The notes under the pieces: generated by a model | Told to the model about the DNA's origin: nothing | The model's input: the letters and a program-made list of their open reading frames with translations, nothing else | Database searches by the model: none | Position numbers and translations under genes: made by a program | Assembly: GCF_001667115.1 (NCBI RefSeq) | Contig: NZ_LZIJ01000164.1 | Coordinates: 1 to 64,000 of the forward strand | Direction: 5' to 3' | Length of the DNA: 64,000 bases | DNA from: Mycobacterium sp. 852002-51163_SCH5372311 | GTDB taxonomy: Bacteria > Actinomycetota > Actinomycetes > Mycobacteriales > Mycobacteriaceae | Shown: piece by piece, positions 1 to 8,480 of the stretch | How positions within the stretch are numbered: position 1 is the first letter of the stretch | Layout of the letters: each line of letters begins with the position of its first letter

Positions 1-1107
1 GGCATCGGGGCCGCCGACCAGCGCCGTGGCTCCTTCTTCGACGCCCTTGCGGATGTAGCCCATTACGCGCTCGCGCTGCTTGTCCGAGATCACCGGACCG
101 CACAACGTTCCGGGGTCCTGCGGGTCACCGCACGTGACGTTATCGTAGATGCTCTTGAGAATCGCCACGCCCTCGTCGTAGCGCGACCGCGGAAGCAACA
201 TCCGCGTCGGGTTGGCGCAGCCCTGGCCGGCGTGCATACACGGCGCGATACCGATCGCGCACGCCATCCCGAAATCGGCGTCCTCCAACACAATCGTGGC
301 CGACTTGCCGCCCAGCTCGAGGAACAGCCGCTTCATGGTCGCCGCGCCCTTTTCCATGATCCGCTTGCCGACGACCGTCGAACCGGTAAACGAGATCAGG
401 TCGACCTTCGGCGACAGCGTGAGCTCCTCGCCCACAAAGTGATCCGACGCCGTGACCACGTTGACCACACCCGCGGGAATGTCGGTCTTCTCGGCGATCA
501 GCCGGCCCAGCCGCGTCGCATTGAACGGCGTGTTCGGCGCCGGCTTGAGCACCACGGTGTTGCCGGTGCCCAGTGCCTGGCCGAGTTTGTTGAGTGTCAC
601 CTCGAACGGAAAGTTCCAGGGCACAATCGCGCCGACCACACCCACCGGCTCCCGCCACACCTTGATGGACGTGTTCGTGCCGGTCAGGCTGATCACCCGA
701 TCCCCCAAATCGGTTTCCCACGCGTACTCGTCGATCAACCTGGCCGGGTACTTCAACCCGTCGGCCAACGGGGCATCCAGCTGAGGACCGAACGTGATCG
801 CCCGCGGCGAGCCGACCTCGAGGATCAGCTCCTCACGCAGCTCCTCCTTCTCCTCCTCGATCGCGTCGTGCAACTGCAGCAGGCAGCGCTTGCGCAACTC
901 GCGGTTGGTCGACCAGTCGGTCTCGTCGAAAGCTCGCCGGGCCGCATCGATGGCGCGATGCATGTCCTCCTTGGACGCGTCCGCCACCTCCCCGAGCGGC
1001 TCCTCGGTCGCCGGGTTGATGTTGGTGAAGGTGCCGGCCTGGCCGTCGACGAGCTTGCCGTCGATCAACATCTTCGGCTCGAAACGGACCTTTACAGCCT
1101 CGGTCAT
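1..1107 (-). CDS. Aldehyde dehydrogenase, NAD(P)-dependent (3' end outside window)
   Basis: Oxidises an aldehyde to the carboxylate with NAD(P)+. The ATG at 1107 follows a weak AGAAGAG ribosome site, and the frame stays open to the window edge, so the C-terminus is missing. The visible part covers most of an ALDH: the PWNFP segment of the cofactor domain, a FTGSTVVGKRI stretch, LELGGKS, and the catalytic-cysteine region in the form GQGCANPTR. It is the last visible gene of the minus-strand run and lies 88 bp downstream of the P450 stop. It could oxidise an aldehyde made by the P450 and SDR steps. The family is certain; the substrate is unknown. Confidence 0.93.
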   Translation of the reverse strand, partial: MTEAVKVRFEPKMLIDGKLVDGQAGTFTNINPATEEPLGEVADASKEDMHRAIDAARRAFDETDWSTNRELRKRCLLQLHDAIEEEKEELREELILEVGSPRAITFGPQLDAPLADGLKYPARLIDEYAWETDLGDRVISLTGTNTSIKVWREPVGVVGAIVPWNFPFEVTLNKLGQALGTGNTVVLKPAPNTPFNATRLGRLIAEKTDIPAGVVNVVTASDHFVGEELTLSPKVDLISFTGSTVVGKRIMEKGAATMKRLFLELGGKSATIVLEDADFGMACAIGIAPCMHAGQGCANPTRMLLPRSRYDEGVAILKSIYDNVTCGDPQDPGTLCGPVISDKQRERVMGYIRKGVEEGATALVGGPDA

Positions 1108-1135
1108 ATCTGTCACTCTCTTCTGAGTTATTTGA

Positions 1136-1195
1136 GGGGCTACGGAGAGCCTTACTGGAAACTAGCCGATTGGCAAGTTGCAACTTGGTAGCCCC
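1136..1195. repeat. Nested inverted repeats between P450 and ALDH genes
   Basis: The outer arms GGGGCTAC (1136-1143) and GTAGCCCC (1188-1195) are perfect complements. They enclose a perfect 14-bp palindrome, CAAGTTGCAACTTG (1174-1187). The structure fills the gap between the P450 stop and the aldehyde dehydrogenase start. It could be an attenuator or terminator, or the palindrome could be an operator. There is no U-tract, so a classical intrinsic terminator is unlikely. Confidence 0.5.
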
Positions 1196-2413
1196 CTACT
1201 GGGGATCGAATAACACCGGCACCGACGTCGGCGACCGGAAGACCTGTCCACGGACGTGTGGGTCGTCCCCGTCGGGATCGAGGCGCAGGTTCGGCAGCCG
1301 GTCCAGCAGCAGGTTGATGGCAGTGCGCATCTCCAGACGGGCCAGGTGCATGCCCAGGCAGACGTGCACGCCATGCCCCCAACCCAGGTGCGCCCTGGCC
1401 TGCCGGTGAATGTCGAACTTGTCCGGATCGGGATAGCGGTCTTCCTGGCGGTTCGCCGAGCCCAGCATCGGCATCACGGTGGCGCCTGCCGGTATCGCCA
1501 CCCCGCCGAGTTCGGTGTCGCGGGTCGCCACCCGGGTGATGGTGAGCAGCGGTGATTCCCAACGCACGCCCTCTTCGATCGCCTGCGGCAGCAGCGACCG
1601 ATCCGCCCGAATCGCAGCCAACTGTGCGGGATCCGAGAGCAACGCCAACAGCAGGCTGCCCAGCGACCGGTACGTCGTCTCCACTCCGGCCGGCAGCAGC
1701 AGACGTAGGAACGAGAAGATCTCCTCGTCCGCGAGCTTCTCACCGTCAATCTCTGCCGCAGCCAGGGCGCTGATCAGATCGTCTTTCGGCTCGGCGCGTC
1801 GAGCATCGAGGATGGGCGCGAAGTACTCACACAACGCCGCCGCGGCCGCGAGCCCTCGTTCCGGGTTCATCAGCCAACTCAACAGCGAAATCGACCACCG
1901 CTGGAACTGTGGATAGTCCTCCTCCGGCAGGCCCAACAAGCCCGCGATGACCTGGCTCGGATAGTCGAACGTGAACTCCTTCACCAGATCTGCCTTGCCA
2001 TTGGGTGCGAACTTGTCGATCAGGCTGTTTGCCACCCGGCCTACCAACTCGTCTTGCCACCGTGCCAAGGACTTCTGCGAGAACGCCTTGGACACCAGCG
2101 ACCGCAGTCGGCCGTGAATCGGCTCGTCCATCCCGAGCATGACGTGTTCACCCAACACCGGACCGAACGCAGCGATGACCGCCGCCGAGGAGAAGGTTTC
2201 GTTGTCCCGCAGCATCTGCTGGATGTCCTCGTGGCGGTACACGATGAACATCGGCAACGATTCCTCGTGCGGAAGCGCGCCCGACGTTTCCAGGCGTTGC
2301 ACCGGTTCCTCGCGGCGCAACCGCGCCAACTCGGTATACGGATCACGCACGTCGCCGGAGATCGCGTCGTCGAAGGCGCCGAAATCTTCCAGGTCGTCGA
2401 AAAGCTGATCCAT
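1196..2413 (-). CDS. Cytochrome P450
   Basis: Haem monooxygenase of 405 residues, the usual bacterial class I length. The haem-binding loop is WGHGVHVCLG with the axial cysteine near residue 352. The K-helix ExxR is the EGVR segment, and the I-helix has an AGVETT stretch in place of the common AGxDTT. The ATG at 2413 is preceded by GGGGGAAGGAGCACTA. It overlaps the stop of the upstream SDR by one base, so the two genes are translationally coupled. The longer open frame to 2512 runs into the SDR and is rejected. No ferredoxin or reductase gene lies beside it, so electrons must come from partners elsewhere. I cannot assign a CYP family by eye. Confidence 0.95.
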   Translation of the reverse strand: MDQLFDDLEDFGAFDDAISGDVRDPYTELARLRREEPVQRLETSGALPHEESLPMFIVYRHEDIQQMLRDNETFSSAAVIAAFGPVLGEHVMLGMDEPIHGRLRSLVSKAFSQKSLARWQDELVGRVANSLIDKFAPNGKADLVKEFTFDYPSQVIAGLLGLPEEDYPQFQRWSISLLSWLMNPERGLAAAAALCEYFAPILDARRAEPKDDLISALAAAEIDGEKLADEEIFSFLRLLLPAGVETTYRSLGSLLLALLSDPAQLAAIRADRSLLPQAIEEGVRWESPLLTITRVATRDTELGGVAIPAGATVMPMLGSANRQEDRYPDPDKFDIHRQARAHLGWGHGVHVCLGMHLARLEMRTAINLLLDRLPNLRLDPDGDDPHVRGQVFRSPTSVPVLFDPQ

Positions 2414-3384
2414 TAGTGCTCCTTCCCCCGTTTGGCCAAACGCTGCAGCAGTGGCTGCGGAATGACTCGCGCGGCAAACACCATCACCTTCTGGCTGGCC
2501 GTCAACGGCCAAGCACCGCCCCGCATCGAGCCCTGTCTCGGTATGCCCAGCACGACCCGCGACATGTGGTGCATGCCCGGCGCCGGCAGAATCCGGTTGG
2601 ACGCCAAGAGCATTGAAGCATCCGGACCTACCCCGCGCCGGCGAAACGGCGCCTGGTCATCCAGCGCCTTTACCAGGCCGTCGGTGAACCGCTGCGGCGG
2701 CCGGGCGAAGCGGATCGCGAACCGGCCGCGGGTGTTCATGGTGTTGTGCAGCCGCGCGTACGGGCCGTCGAAGTTGCGGTCGTCGGTGGTTCCCGCGTCG
2801 GTGATGATGTCGGTGTCGTAGGTGCCCGCTACCAAAATGGTGACACCCAGACCGAAGGGGGCGATTTCGCACGCCATCGACTCACCCCACCGCTCCAACG
2901 CGCCCTTGGCCGCCGAATACGGCGCGGTACCAGGCTGACCGCGCACGCCGGCAGCACTGGATACCAGCACGATGCGCCCCTTTCCCGCCGCCCGCATCGC
3001 CGGCAGCAGCGCCTGGGTGAGGGCGACGGGGCCCAACACGTGAGTGGCGAACATCCGCTGCCACAACGCCATATCGGTTTCCTCCACCATCCCGGCGGCG
3101 GAGATCCCGGCGTTGTGCACCAGCGCGTAAGGTGCGCCCACGGCTTCTTCAATTGCCTTGGCCGCCAAGGCGATCGATGCGGCATCCAGCAGGTCGAGCT
3201 GCACTGAAATCAACCGGTCGTCATGTTCTCCGGCGCCGGTCGCCTCCCTCAGAAATGGGGCCGCCCGGTCGGGTGTGCGCATGGCGGCGACCACACGCCA
3301 CCCCTCGCGATACAAGCGCACGGCCGAGGCGAAGCCCAGTCCGCGCGACGCACCCGTGATGACGACGCTGCGCGGCTCAGCCAT
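2413..3384 (-). CDS. Short-chain dehydrogenase/reductase (SDR)
   Basis: NAD(P)-dependent oxidoreductase with a Rossmann glycine motif TGASRGLG at residues 10-17, an NAG motif (LVHNAGIS), and the catalytic pair SS...YSAAK near residue 155. At 323 residues it is longer than a minimal 250-residue SDR, with an extra C-terminal section of about 60 residues. The start at 3384 overlaps the end of the AveC-like gene by 8 bp and its stop overlaps the P450 start, so the three are probably co-translated. It probably interconverts an alcohol and a ketone or aldehyde in the same pathway as the P450. The substrate cannot be inferred. Confidence 0.92.
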   Translation of the reverse strand: MAEPRSVVITGASRGLGFASAVRLYREGWRVVAAMRTPDRAAPFLREATGAGEHDDRLISVQLDLLDAASIALAAKAIEEAVGAPYALVHNAGISAAGMVEETDMALWQRMFATHVLGPVALTQALLPAMRAAGKGRIVLVSSAAGVRGQPGTAPYSAAKGALERWGESMACEIAPFGLGVTILVAGTYDTDIITDAGTTDDRNFDGPYARLHNTMNTRGRFAIRFARPPQRFTDGLVKALDDQAPFRRRGVGPDASMLLASNRILPAPGMHHMSRVVLGIPRQGSMRGGAWPLTASQKVMVFAARVIPQPLLQRLAKRGKEH

Positions 3385-4522
3385 GCGCGCTCGGTGAAGT
3401 CGCGCAGGCTCCTTGGCCCGGCGGCGGCGGATCGACGTGGGGACGTCCGTTCGGCTGGCCGCTCATCCAGGTAGACCAGATGCCGACCGAGTACGGGCCC
3501 TCGGCGCCAGCCTTCTCGTAAAACCCTTGCGGGTCATAGACTTTGGCTTCCGGATACGGCCACGGGCAGGCAACGGCAGTCGCCGCTCCACTGGCCTTGA
3601 TGACGGCGAACCATGCGCCGTAGGCGAAGTAAGAGACGTTGATGATGACAAACATCACCAGGAAGGTGCCCAGCACCGGCCGACTCGGGAGGAGTTTGGC
3701 CTTGGCGGCCAGCTTCTCCGCCACCGACTTACCCGTGTCGTCGCGGTAGCACAGGATCGCCGCGGGCACCATCACGAAGGTTACCGAGAAGGACTCCCAG
3801 ATCAGCGGGAACTGGAATGTCGTACCGGTGAACACCGAACCCCACGGAATGACCTGCGAGTAGATGTACATGCCCATGTGAACCAGCGGCATCTCCAGGC
3901 ACGCATCGAAGACGAAGCCGATCGCGCACGTCAGCAATCCCAGGCTGACCAGTGGGTGACGCGAGACAAATGCCTGCGGCCCACGCTTGGCCTGCAGTTT
4001 GCGCAGAATCCAGACCGCGGGGAAGTACGGGCCGAAATAGAAAAGCACGTAACCGAATACGACGAACGGCTCGACCGTCGGCGACAGCGACACCAACGGC
4101 CACGACTCCGGCCAGTGGATGAGGTCGGGGTTGTAGACCGCGAACGGCGACCAGTTCATGATCGGGTCTTGCCAGACGATCAGGGTGGTGCACAGGAACA
4201 TCAGCATCACCGGACTGCCCGGATTACGGCGCCATCCCCGGATGAATATCACCAGCAGCACAAGCAGCAAGACGATCGTGGCAATGTGCAGGAACGCGAT
4301 GTAATCCAGGCCGAAGATGAACTTGACCGGGCGGGGCCGGCCTTGCACATTCGGGTTGGCGACGCGCGGGTCGAGGGCGGTGCGGCAGTTGGCGATGAAA
4401 AAAAGCGTGAACGCCGCCAGGGCGGCGCCGGCCATCCAACCGCCCCAGCCGCGTTTGTGGCTTCGTTGCGGGGCGGCCGGCTTCTCTTCGGCGGCAAGCG
4501 GTATGGATTGCTCAGTACTCAT
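3377..4522 (-). CDS. Spirocyclase AveC-like membrane protein
   Basis: 381-residue polytopic membrane protein. Hydrophobic segments are visible around residues 30-46, 74-95, 102-112, 150-170, 195-215, 240-260 and 290-312, with polar, tryptophan- and proline-rich loops such as IMNWSPFAVYNP and HWPESWP. It resembles the AveC family, known from avermectin biosynthesis, where AveC forms a spiroketal. Mycobacterial relatives have no established reaction. It ends 8 bp inside the SDR gene and starts 10 bp after the binding-protein stop. Context suggests a membrane-bound step, or a substrate entry role, in the same oxidative pathway. Fold assignment is moderately sure; function is open. Confidence 0.8.
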   Translation of the reverse strand: MSTEQSIPLAAEEKPAAPQRSHKRGWGGWMAGAALAAFTLFFIANCRTALDPRVANPNVQGRPRPVKFIFGLDYIAFLHIATIVLLLVLLVIFIRGWRRNPGSPVMLMFLCTTLIVWQDPIMNWSPFAVYNPDLIHWPESWPLVSLSPTVEPFVVFGYVLFYFGPYFPAVWILRKLQAKRGPQAFVSRHPLVSLGLLTCAIGFVFDACLEMPLVHMGMYIYSQVIPWGSVFTGTTFQFPLIWESFSVTFVMVPAAILCYRDDTGKSVAEKLAAKAKLLPSRPVLGTFLVMFVIINVSYFAYGAWFAVIKASGAATAVACPWPYPEAKVYDPQGFYEKAGAEGPYSVGIWSTWMSGQPNGRPHVDPPPPGQGACATSPSAHG

Positions 4523-4532
4523 TTCGTCAGCC

Positions 4533-5645
4533 TCACTCTCCGAAACGATCTACCAAGTGCGAGTTGATGCCGTCGGCATCGAGGGTCCGGGCCACCAGAT
4601 AGCCGGCACCCATCCAGGCCCGACGGGTCCACTTGCCGAACGACACTCGGGTGCCGGGCGCGCCCGACGCGGCGGGCATCATCTTCACCCGCTCCAGCGC
4701 CTCCTTGACCCCGCGCGGGCTGAGCGGGTGCGCATCGGTGAACGCCCGCACAAGTGTGGCGGCGACGTCACGGTTGACAACCGGTACGCAATATTCCGGT
4801 CGCCTGCCCCCGTACTTTTGGGCGTAACAATCGAGGAAGTCCTGGCCGATCTGATTCGCCTCGTCGTACTGGTCGACCCCGATCCACCCCATGAACGCGT
4901 TCCACATAATCGGGTTGACCCAGGCATTCTGGAAAGCCGTAGTGGTGAATCTCGGTGGGTCCCAGTCGACTGCCTGCAACGCCGGGTTGATGAACACGAT
5001 CCCGAATCCGAAGCCCAGGTGGACAATTGCTTCGGCCTTCGCTTCGTGCAGAGTGCGTACGGCTTCGTTGATGTCCTGCGCGGTCTGTGCGATGGCCGCT
5101 TCGGCGACGATGCGAATGCCCTTGCGGCGACAGGCACTTCGCAGATTCTTGAGATAACTCTCACCGATCAGGTTCTGCTCGACGAGCACTCCGATCTGGT
5201 TCAGCCGACGTTTGGCCACCAGGTCAGCGATGAAGATCGGCTCGTCGGTCATCGACCCTTGCGGAAACGAGAACGTCCATTCGCCTAACCAGTCGTCGGT
5301 GCCGGTGACGCTGATGGCCGGTACTTTGAACCGCTCTTCGATCGCTTCTCGCGTCGGCACGCAGTTGTCGGTGATGTGCGGCCCGAACACCACCAGGCAA
5401 CCTTCGTCGACGAGCTCGCCGAACGTGTCGATCACCGCCTTGACCGATCCCTTCGGCAACCCCTCCACTTCGCGGTAAACCATTTGCACGGGCCGGTCCA
5501 GCGCCCCGCTTGCAACGGCCTCCTCGAAGACCAGGTCAAAGCACTGGGTGAAATCCGCCTTCATCTCCTCGGGAAACATCGGTGGCAGCGTGAAGTCCAT
5601 CAGGTAGCCGACCTTGATCGGCTCGGCGCTGCTTTCGTAGGACAT
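4533..5645 (-). CDS. Periplasmic-binding-fold type I protein without signal peptide (ABC solute-binding-like)
   Basis: 370-residue protein resembling branched-chain amino-acid or amide binding proteins (Leu/Ile/Val-binding fold). It has an N-terminal KVGYLMDFT strand, a VVFGPHITDN loop near residue 90 and a second lobe from about residue 130. The ATG at 5645 has an ideal AGGAGG site 4 nt upstream. From this start there is no hydrophobic signal sequence or lipobox, unlike transport-associated members. No permease or ATPase gene is nearby. It may therefore be a cytoplasmic ligand binder or sensor. A copy of the island operator (5698-5713) lies 53 nt upstream. The open frame to 5684 would add 13 residues but has no ribosome site. 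Confidence 0.88.
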   Translation of the reverse strand: MSYESSAEPIKVGYLMDFTLPPMFPEEMKADFTQCFDLVFEEAVASGALDRPVQMVYREVEGLPKGSVKAVIDTFGELVDEGCLVVFGPHITDNCVPTREAIEERFKVPAISVTGTDDWLGEWTFSFPQGSMTDEPIFIADLVAKRRLNQIGVLVEQNLIGESYLKNLRSACRRKGIRIVAEAAIAQTAQDINEAVRTLHEAKAEAIVHLGFGFGIVFINPALQAVDWDPPRFTTTAFQNAWVNPIMWNAFMGWIGVDQYDEANQIGQDFLDCYAQKYGGRRPEYCVPVVNRDVAATLVRAFTDAHPLSPRGVKEALERVKMMPAASGAPGTRVSFGKWTRRAWMGAGYLVARTLDADGINSHLVDRFGE

Positions 5646-5697
5646 CTGACCTCCTGAAAAACCCGCGTGGCGATTCACCGGCATGGATCTACGAACA

Positions 5698-5713
5698 ACC
5701 TAATATTTGTTCA
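5698..5713. promoter_or_regulatory. Island operator site A
   Basis: ACCTAATATTTGTTCA matches the shared motif ACCAAATATCTGTTCC at most positions. It also sits within a perfect GAACAA...TTGTTC inverted repeat (5693-5712). It lies 53 nt upstream of the binding-protein start and could drive that gene and those downstream of it. Confidence 0.6.
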
Positions 5714-5743
5714 GCCGGATGTAATGGCCTGCACTGGCAATCG

Positions 5744-6589
5744 TCAGTTCCATCCGTCCCCGCCCAAATAGACATCGATCATCTCGTTGAGGGCCCGGCC
5801 CACGGCCACGTCGTCGGTGAGCGGTCCGGCGATCGCAGCCCGCGCCGCCTCTCGCGTAGTCAAGCCCTCGGCAATGAGCTGGCCGGCCGCAATGAGCACG
5901 CGCGTCGACGCGACCTCACGCAGTCCGCCGGTTTCCAGCCGCCGAATTGCCTGGCCGAAGCGCACCAGCTCGGCCGCGGCCGCACCGTCCACCCCCGCTT
6001 CGTGTGCGACGATCTCCTCTTCGATATCGGCTGTGGGAAAACCGAATTCGATAGCGACCATGCGCTGGCGGGTGGAATCCTTGAGATCCTTGAGCACACT
6101 TTGATAGCCGGGGTTGTATGACACCACCAAGCCGAACCCGGGTGCGGCGTCCAGGGTGATGCCAAGCCGTTCGATGGGCAGCTGGCGGCGGTGGTCGGCG
6201 AGTGGGTGCAGGACCACCGTCGTGTCTTGTCGAGCTTCCACCACTTCGTCCAGGTAGCAGATCGCGCCCTCGCGGACCGCTCGGGTCAGCGGACCGTCCA
6301 CCCACACCGTCTCGTCACCCTGCAACAAATACCGGCCGACGAGGTCCGCTGTGGTGAGGTCGTCGTGGCAGGCGACGGTGATCAGCTGCCGCCCGAGGTC
6401 GTGGGCCATGGCCTCGACGAAGCGGGTCTTGCCGCAACCCGTCGGCCCCTTGAGGACGAGTGCCAAGCCTTGGCGGTAGGCCGCCTTGAATATCGCCTCT
6501 TCGCTGCCGACCGCTTTGTAGTAGGGCCGCAAGTCCTCCGCCTCGGGGGTCGCGCCGTTCCGGTGCACCAGCCCGGACTCCTTGGCCAT
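5744..6589 (-). CDS. MoxR-family AAA+ ATPase, CbbQ/NirQ/NorQ type
   Basis: 281-residue AAA+ ATPase with Walker A GPTGCGKT near residue 48, Walker B AICYLDEV, and a CbbQ-like C-terminal helical part. CbbQ/NorQ proteins work with a VWA-domain partner (CbbO/NorD) as metal-insertion or enzyme-remodelling chaperones. The VWA partner is the next gene upstream, 66 bp away, which strongly supports that pairing. The ATG at 6589 follows AGAAGGAAAGTT; the open frame to 6643 would run through an operator copy and is rejected. The client is not identifiable, because no Rubisco or nitric oxide reductase gene is present. The P450, AveC-like protein or acyl-CoA dehydrogenases of the island are candidates. 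Confidence 0.92.
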   Translation of the reverse strand: MAKESGLVHRNGATPEAEDLRPYYKAVGSEEAIFKAAYRQGLALVLKGPTGCGKTRFVEAMAHDLGRQLITVACHDDLTTADLVGRYLLQGDETVWVDGPLTRAVREGAICYLDEVVEARQDTTVVLHPLADHRRQLPIERLGITLDAAPGFGLVVSYNPGYQSVLKDLKDSTRQRMVAIEFGFPTADIEEEIVAHEAGVDGAAAAELVRFGQAIRRLETGGLREVASTRVLIAAGQLIAEGLTTREAARAAIAGPLTDDVAVGRALNEMIDVYLGGDGWN

Positions 6590-6623
6590 AACTTTCCTTC
6601 TGCTAGTTGATCGGAGCCTAACC

Positions 6624-6639
6624 GGAACAGATGTTTGTT
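6624..6639. promoter_or_regulatory. Island operator site B
   Basis: On the minus strand this reads AACAAACATCTGTTCC, 14 of 16 matches to the motif ACCAAATATCTGTTCC. It lies between the VWA stop (6656) and the MoxR start (6589), about 35 nt upstream of the latter, suggesting an internal promoter. Confidence 0.6.
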
Positions 6640-6655
6640 TCAAGGTTGGTTGCTG

Positions 6656-8383
6656 TCACGACACCCTCCGGCGGACTTCGGCAGAGCGCAGCGCCGACCG
6701 GAACAGGGGTCCGATGACACCGGCGAGCTGATCTGGCCGCGCGATGGTCGCATGCGCGGTACTGCCGAACACCCTGCGCAGCGATGGCACGTCGGTTCCC
6801 GCGCCGATCGTCAGGCATACACAGCCGGTGCCCCGCCGGCGGGCTTCGGTCAACGCGCGGCGTGCGTCCGCGGCGCCGTAGGCCCGCTCGTAGCCGTGGT
6901 CGTATGCGAGGCCGTCGGACAACACCACCAACAACCGCCGCGTCGTGCCGCCGCGAGCCTCGAGAACCGCCGAACCATGGCGAATGGCCGCGCCCAGGCG
7001 GGAGTAAGCGCCAGGTTCCAGGCTGTTCAGCCGCCGTATCACCCGGGCGTCGAGAGGATCGTCAAATCTCTTGACCGGCAACATGTTCACCGCTCCCCGG
7101 CCCTGGGAGAAATAGGCGTAGAGCGCAACCCGGTCGCCGAGGTCGTGCAGGGCGACGGTGAGGTTGGCGACGGCAGCACACTGTTGTTCGTGCACCGTGC
7201 GCCCAACGGTTCCGGGCTCGGCCGCCGAGCCGGACACGTCGAGTAGCAGCAACACCGAGAGGTCGCGGCGGCGGCGCAGGCTGTCGAGATACACCGCTTC
7301 GTCGGGCACCGACCTGGCAAGCACCTCGACGCGGGCTTCGACGGCGGCGTCGATGTCGATGTCGTCGCCCTGCGACTGTCGATGCCGTCGATGCAGACCC
7401 ATTCCCAATCGGGAAAGCGGGCGCCGCAGACCAATGGCCGATTCGATCGCTTGAGTCGCAGTCGGCTTGATCGGCGGCTCGACCTCGCGCACCGTGCACC
7501 ACGCGGGGCGATACCGCTTGCGCGTTACGTCCCACTCGGGGTACTGCATGCCTCCCGCTTGCACGTCGCTATCTGCGGCGTCTCCGGCGTCTTCGCTCGA
7601 GGTCGAAGCCAACGACGTCACGGCGTGCATGCCGCGAATTCCCGACATGGTGCGATGCGTCGGATTGTCCGCACCCGGCGGCCCGCCGCCGCGACCCGCC
7701 TTTCGCGCGGACGACAGCATCTTCTTCAACAACTTACCTATGAAGCCGCCGCCGCCGACCGGGCTGGTGAACAAATCGGGATCGTCCGAGGCGTCGACTT
7801 CGCCGTCGTCAAGCTCCTCCAGTTGTCGGGTATGGTCCTGCTTTTGGCGGCCGCGCGGGACATGTTGCGGCGTCGCCTGATCCTTAGGTGCGGCCGCGTG
7901 AGACGACGCGGCCAGCGCCTTGGCTGCACGGATCATGCCAAACGCCGGCGGCGGATCCTCGATCGCTTCCCGTCCGTCGGCGATCCGCAGCGAAGCAATG
8001 GGCGAGTCGCTGCGCCTGGCGATGTCGGGGTTGCCCATCGTCGACACGATGCTGGGTAGCAGGCCCTCATTGGCGACCAGGGCGCGATGAGCCTCGATCG
8101 CCAGATAGCGCCTTGCCAGCCGAGGGTGGCGGACCAGTCGACGCACGACCTCTGGATCCAGGCTGCCGGCCGCGATCATCGACGCCTGCACGGCTATGGA
8201 CTTGAGGGTCTCGAGTTTTCCGTGCGGTCGCACCGATGCATCGACGTAGATGGTGTGGCCGTCCGTCCACGAGGACTCGCCGGGTGGCAGTTCGGCAACG
8301 GCCACCGGCCGGCCGGCAAGCGCAGAAGCGAGCATGCCGAGGGCCTGCAATTGCTCGCCACGAGCGTCGTTTCCCGCGCTCAA
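6656..8383 (-). CDS. VWA-domain protein, CbbO/NorD type
   Basis: Roughly 575-residue protein whose C-terminal third is a von Willebrand factor A domain. It has a MIDAS motif LLLLDVSGSA and a later LSDGLAYD, as in NorD/CbbO proteins that pair with MoxR ATPases. The middle contains a charged, low-complexity linker with DDGEVDASDDPD and a glycine-rich segment. The gene lies immediately upstream of the MoxR ATPase on the same strand. The start is uncertain: the open frame extends to 8635 but would overlap the divergent acyl-CoA dehydrogenase and operator C. Plausible starts are TTG 8383 or ATG 8335, neither with a well-spaced ribosome site. The likely role is activation or metallation of an island enzyme. 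Confidence 0.88.
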   Translation of the reverse strand: MSAGNDARGEQLQALGMLASALAGRPVAVAELPPGESSWTDGHTIYVDASVRPHGKLETLKSIAVQASMIAAGSLDPEVVRRLVRHPRLARRYLAIEAHRALVANEGLLPSIVSTMGNPDIARRSDSPIASLRIADGREAIEDPPPAFGMIRAAKALAASSHAAAPKDQATPQHVPRGRQKQDHTRQLEELDDGEVDASDDPDLFTSPVGGGGFIGKLLKKMLSSARKAGRGGGPPGADNPTHRTMSGIRGMHAVTSLASTSSEDAGDAADSDVQAGGMQYPEWDVTRKRYRPAWCTVREVEPPIKPTATQAIESAIGLRRPLSRLGMGLHRRHRQSQGDDIDIDAAVEARVEVLARSVPDEAVYLDSLRRRRDLSVLLLLDVSGSAAEPGTVGRTVHEQQCAAVANLTVALHDLGDRVALYAYFSQGRGAVNMLPVKRFDDPLDARVIRRLNSLEPGAYSRLGAAIRHGSAVLEARGGTTRRLLVVLSDGLAYDHGYERAYGAADARRALTEARRRGTGCVCLTIGAGTDVPSLRRVFGSTAHATIARPDQLAGVIGPLFRSALRSAEVRRRVS

Positions 8384-8412
8384 CCTCCCAATGCACCCCG
8401 CTTGATCAATTG

Positions 8413-8428
8413 ACCAAATATCTGTTCC
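8413..8428. promoter_or_regulatory. Island operator site C (divergent promoter)
   Basis: ACCAAATATCTGTTCC, the reference copy of the motif shared by sites A, B, D and E. It lies between the VWA gene and the acyl-CoA dehydrogenase start at 8481, so one bound regulator could control both directions. Confidence 0.65.
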
Positions 8429-8480
8429 AACGTAGAGTCCGGCTTGGTCGCAGTCAATCGCGTGAGGTCGAATAGGAAAC

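Noticed and set aside
232..1191. 319-residue plus-strand frame opposite the aldehyde dehydrogenase
   Set aside because: No motifs; the minus strand encodes an obvious ALDH in continuous frame.
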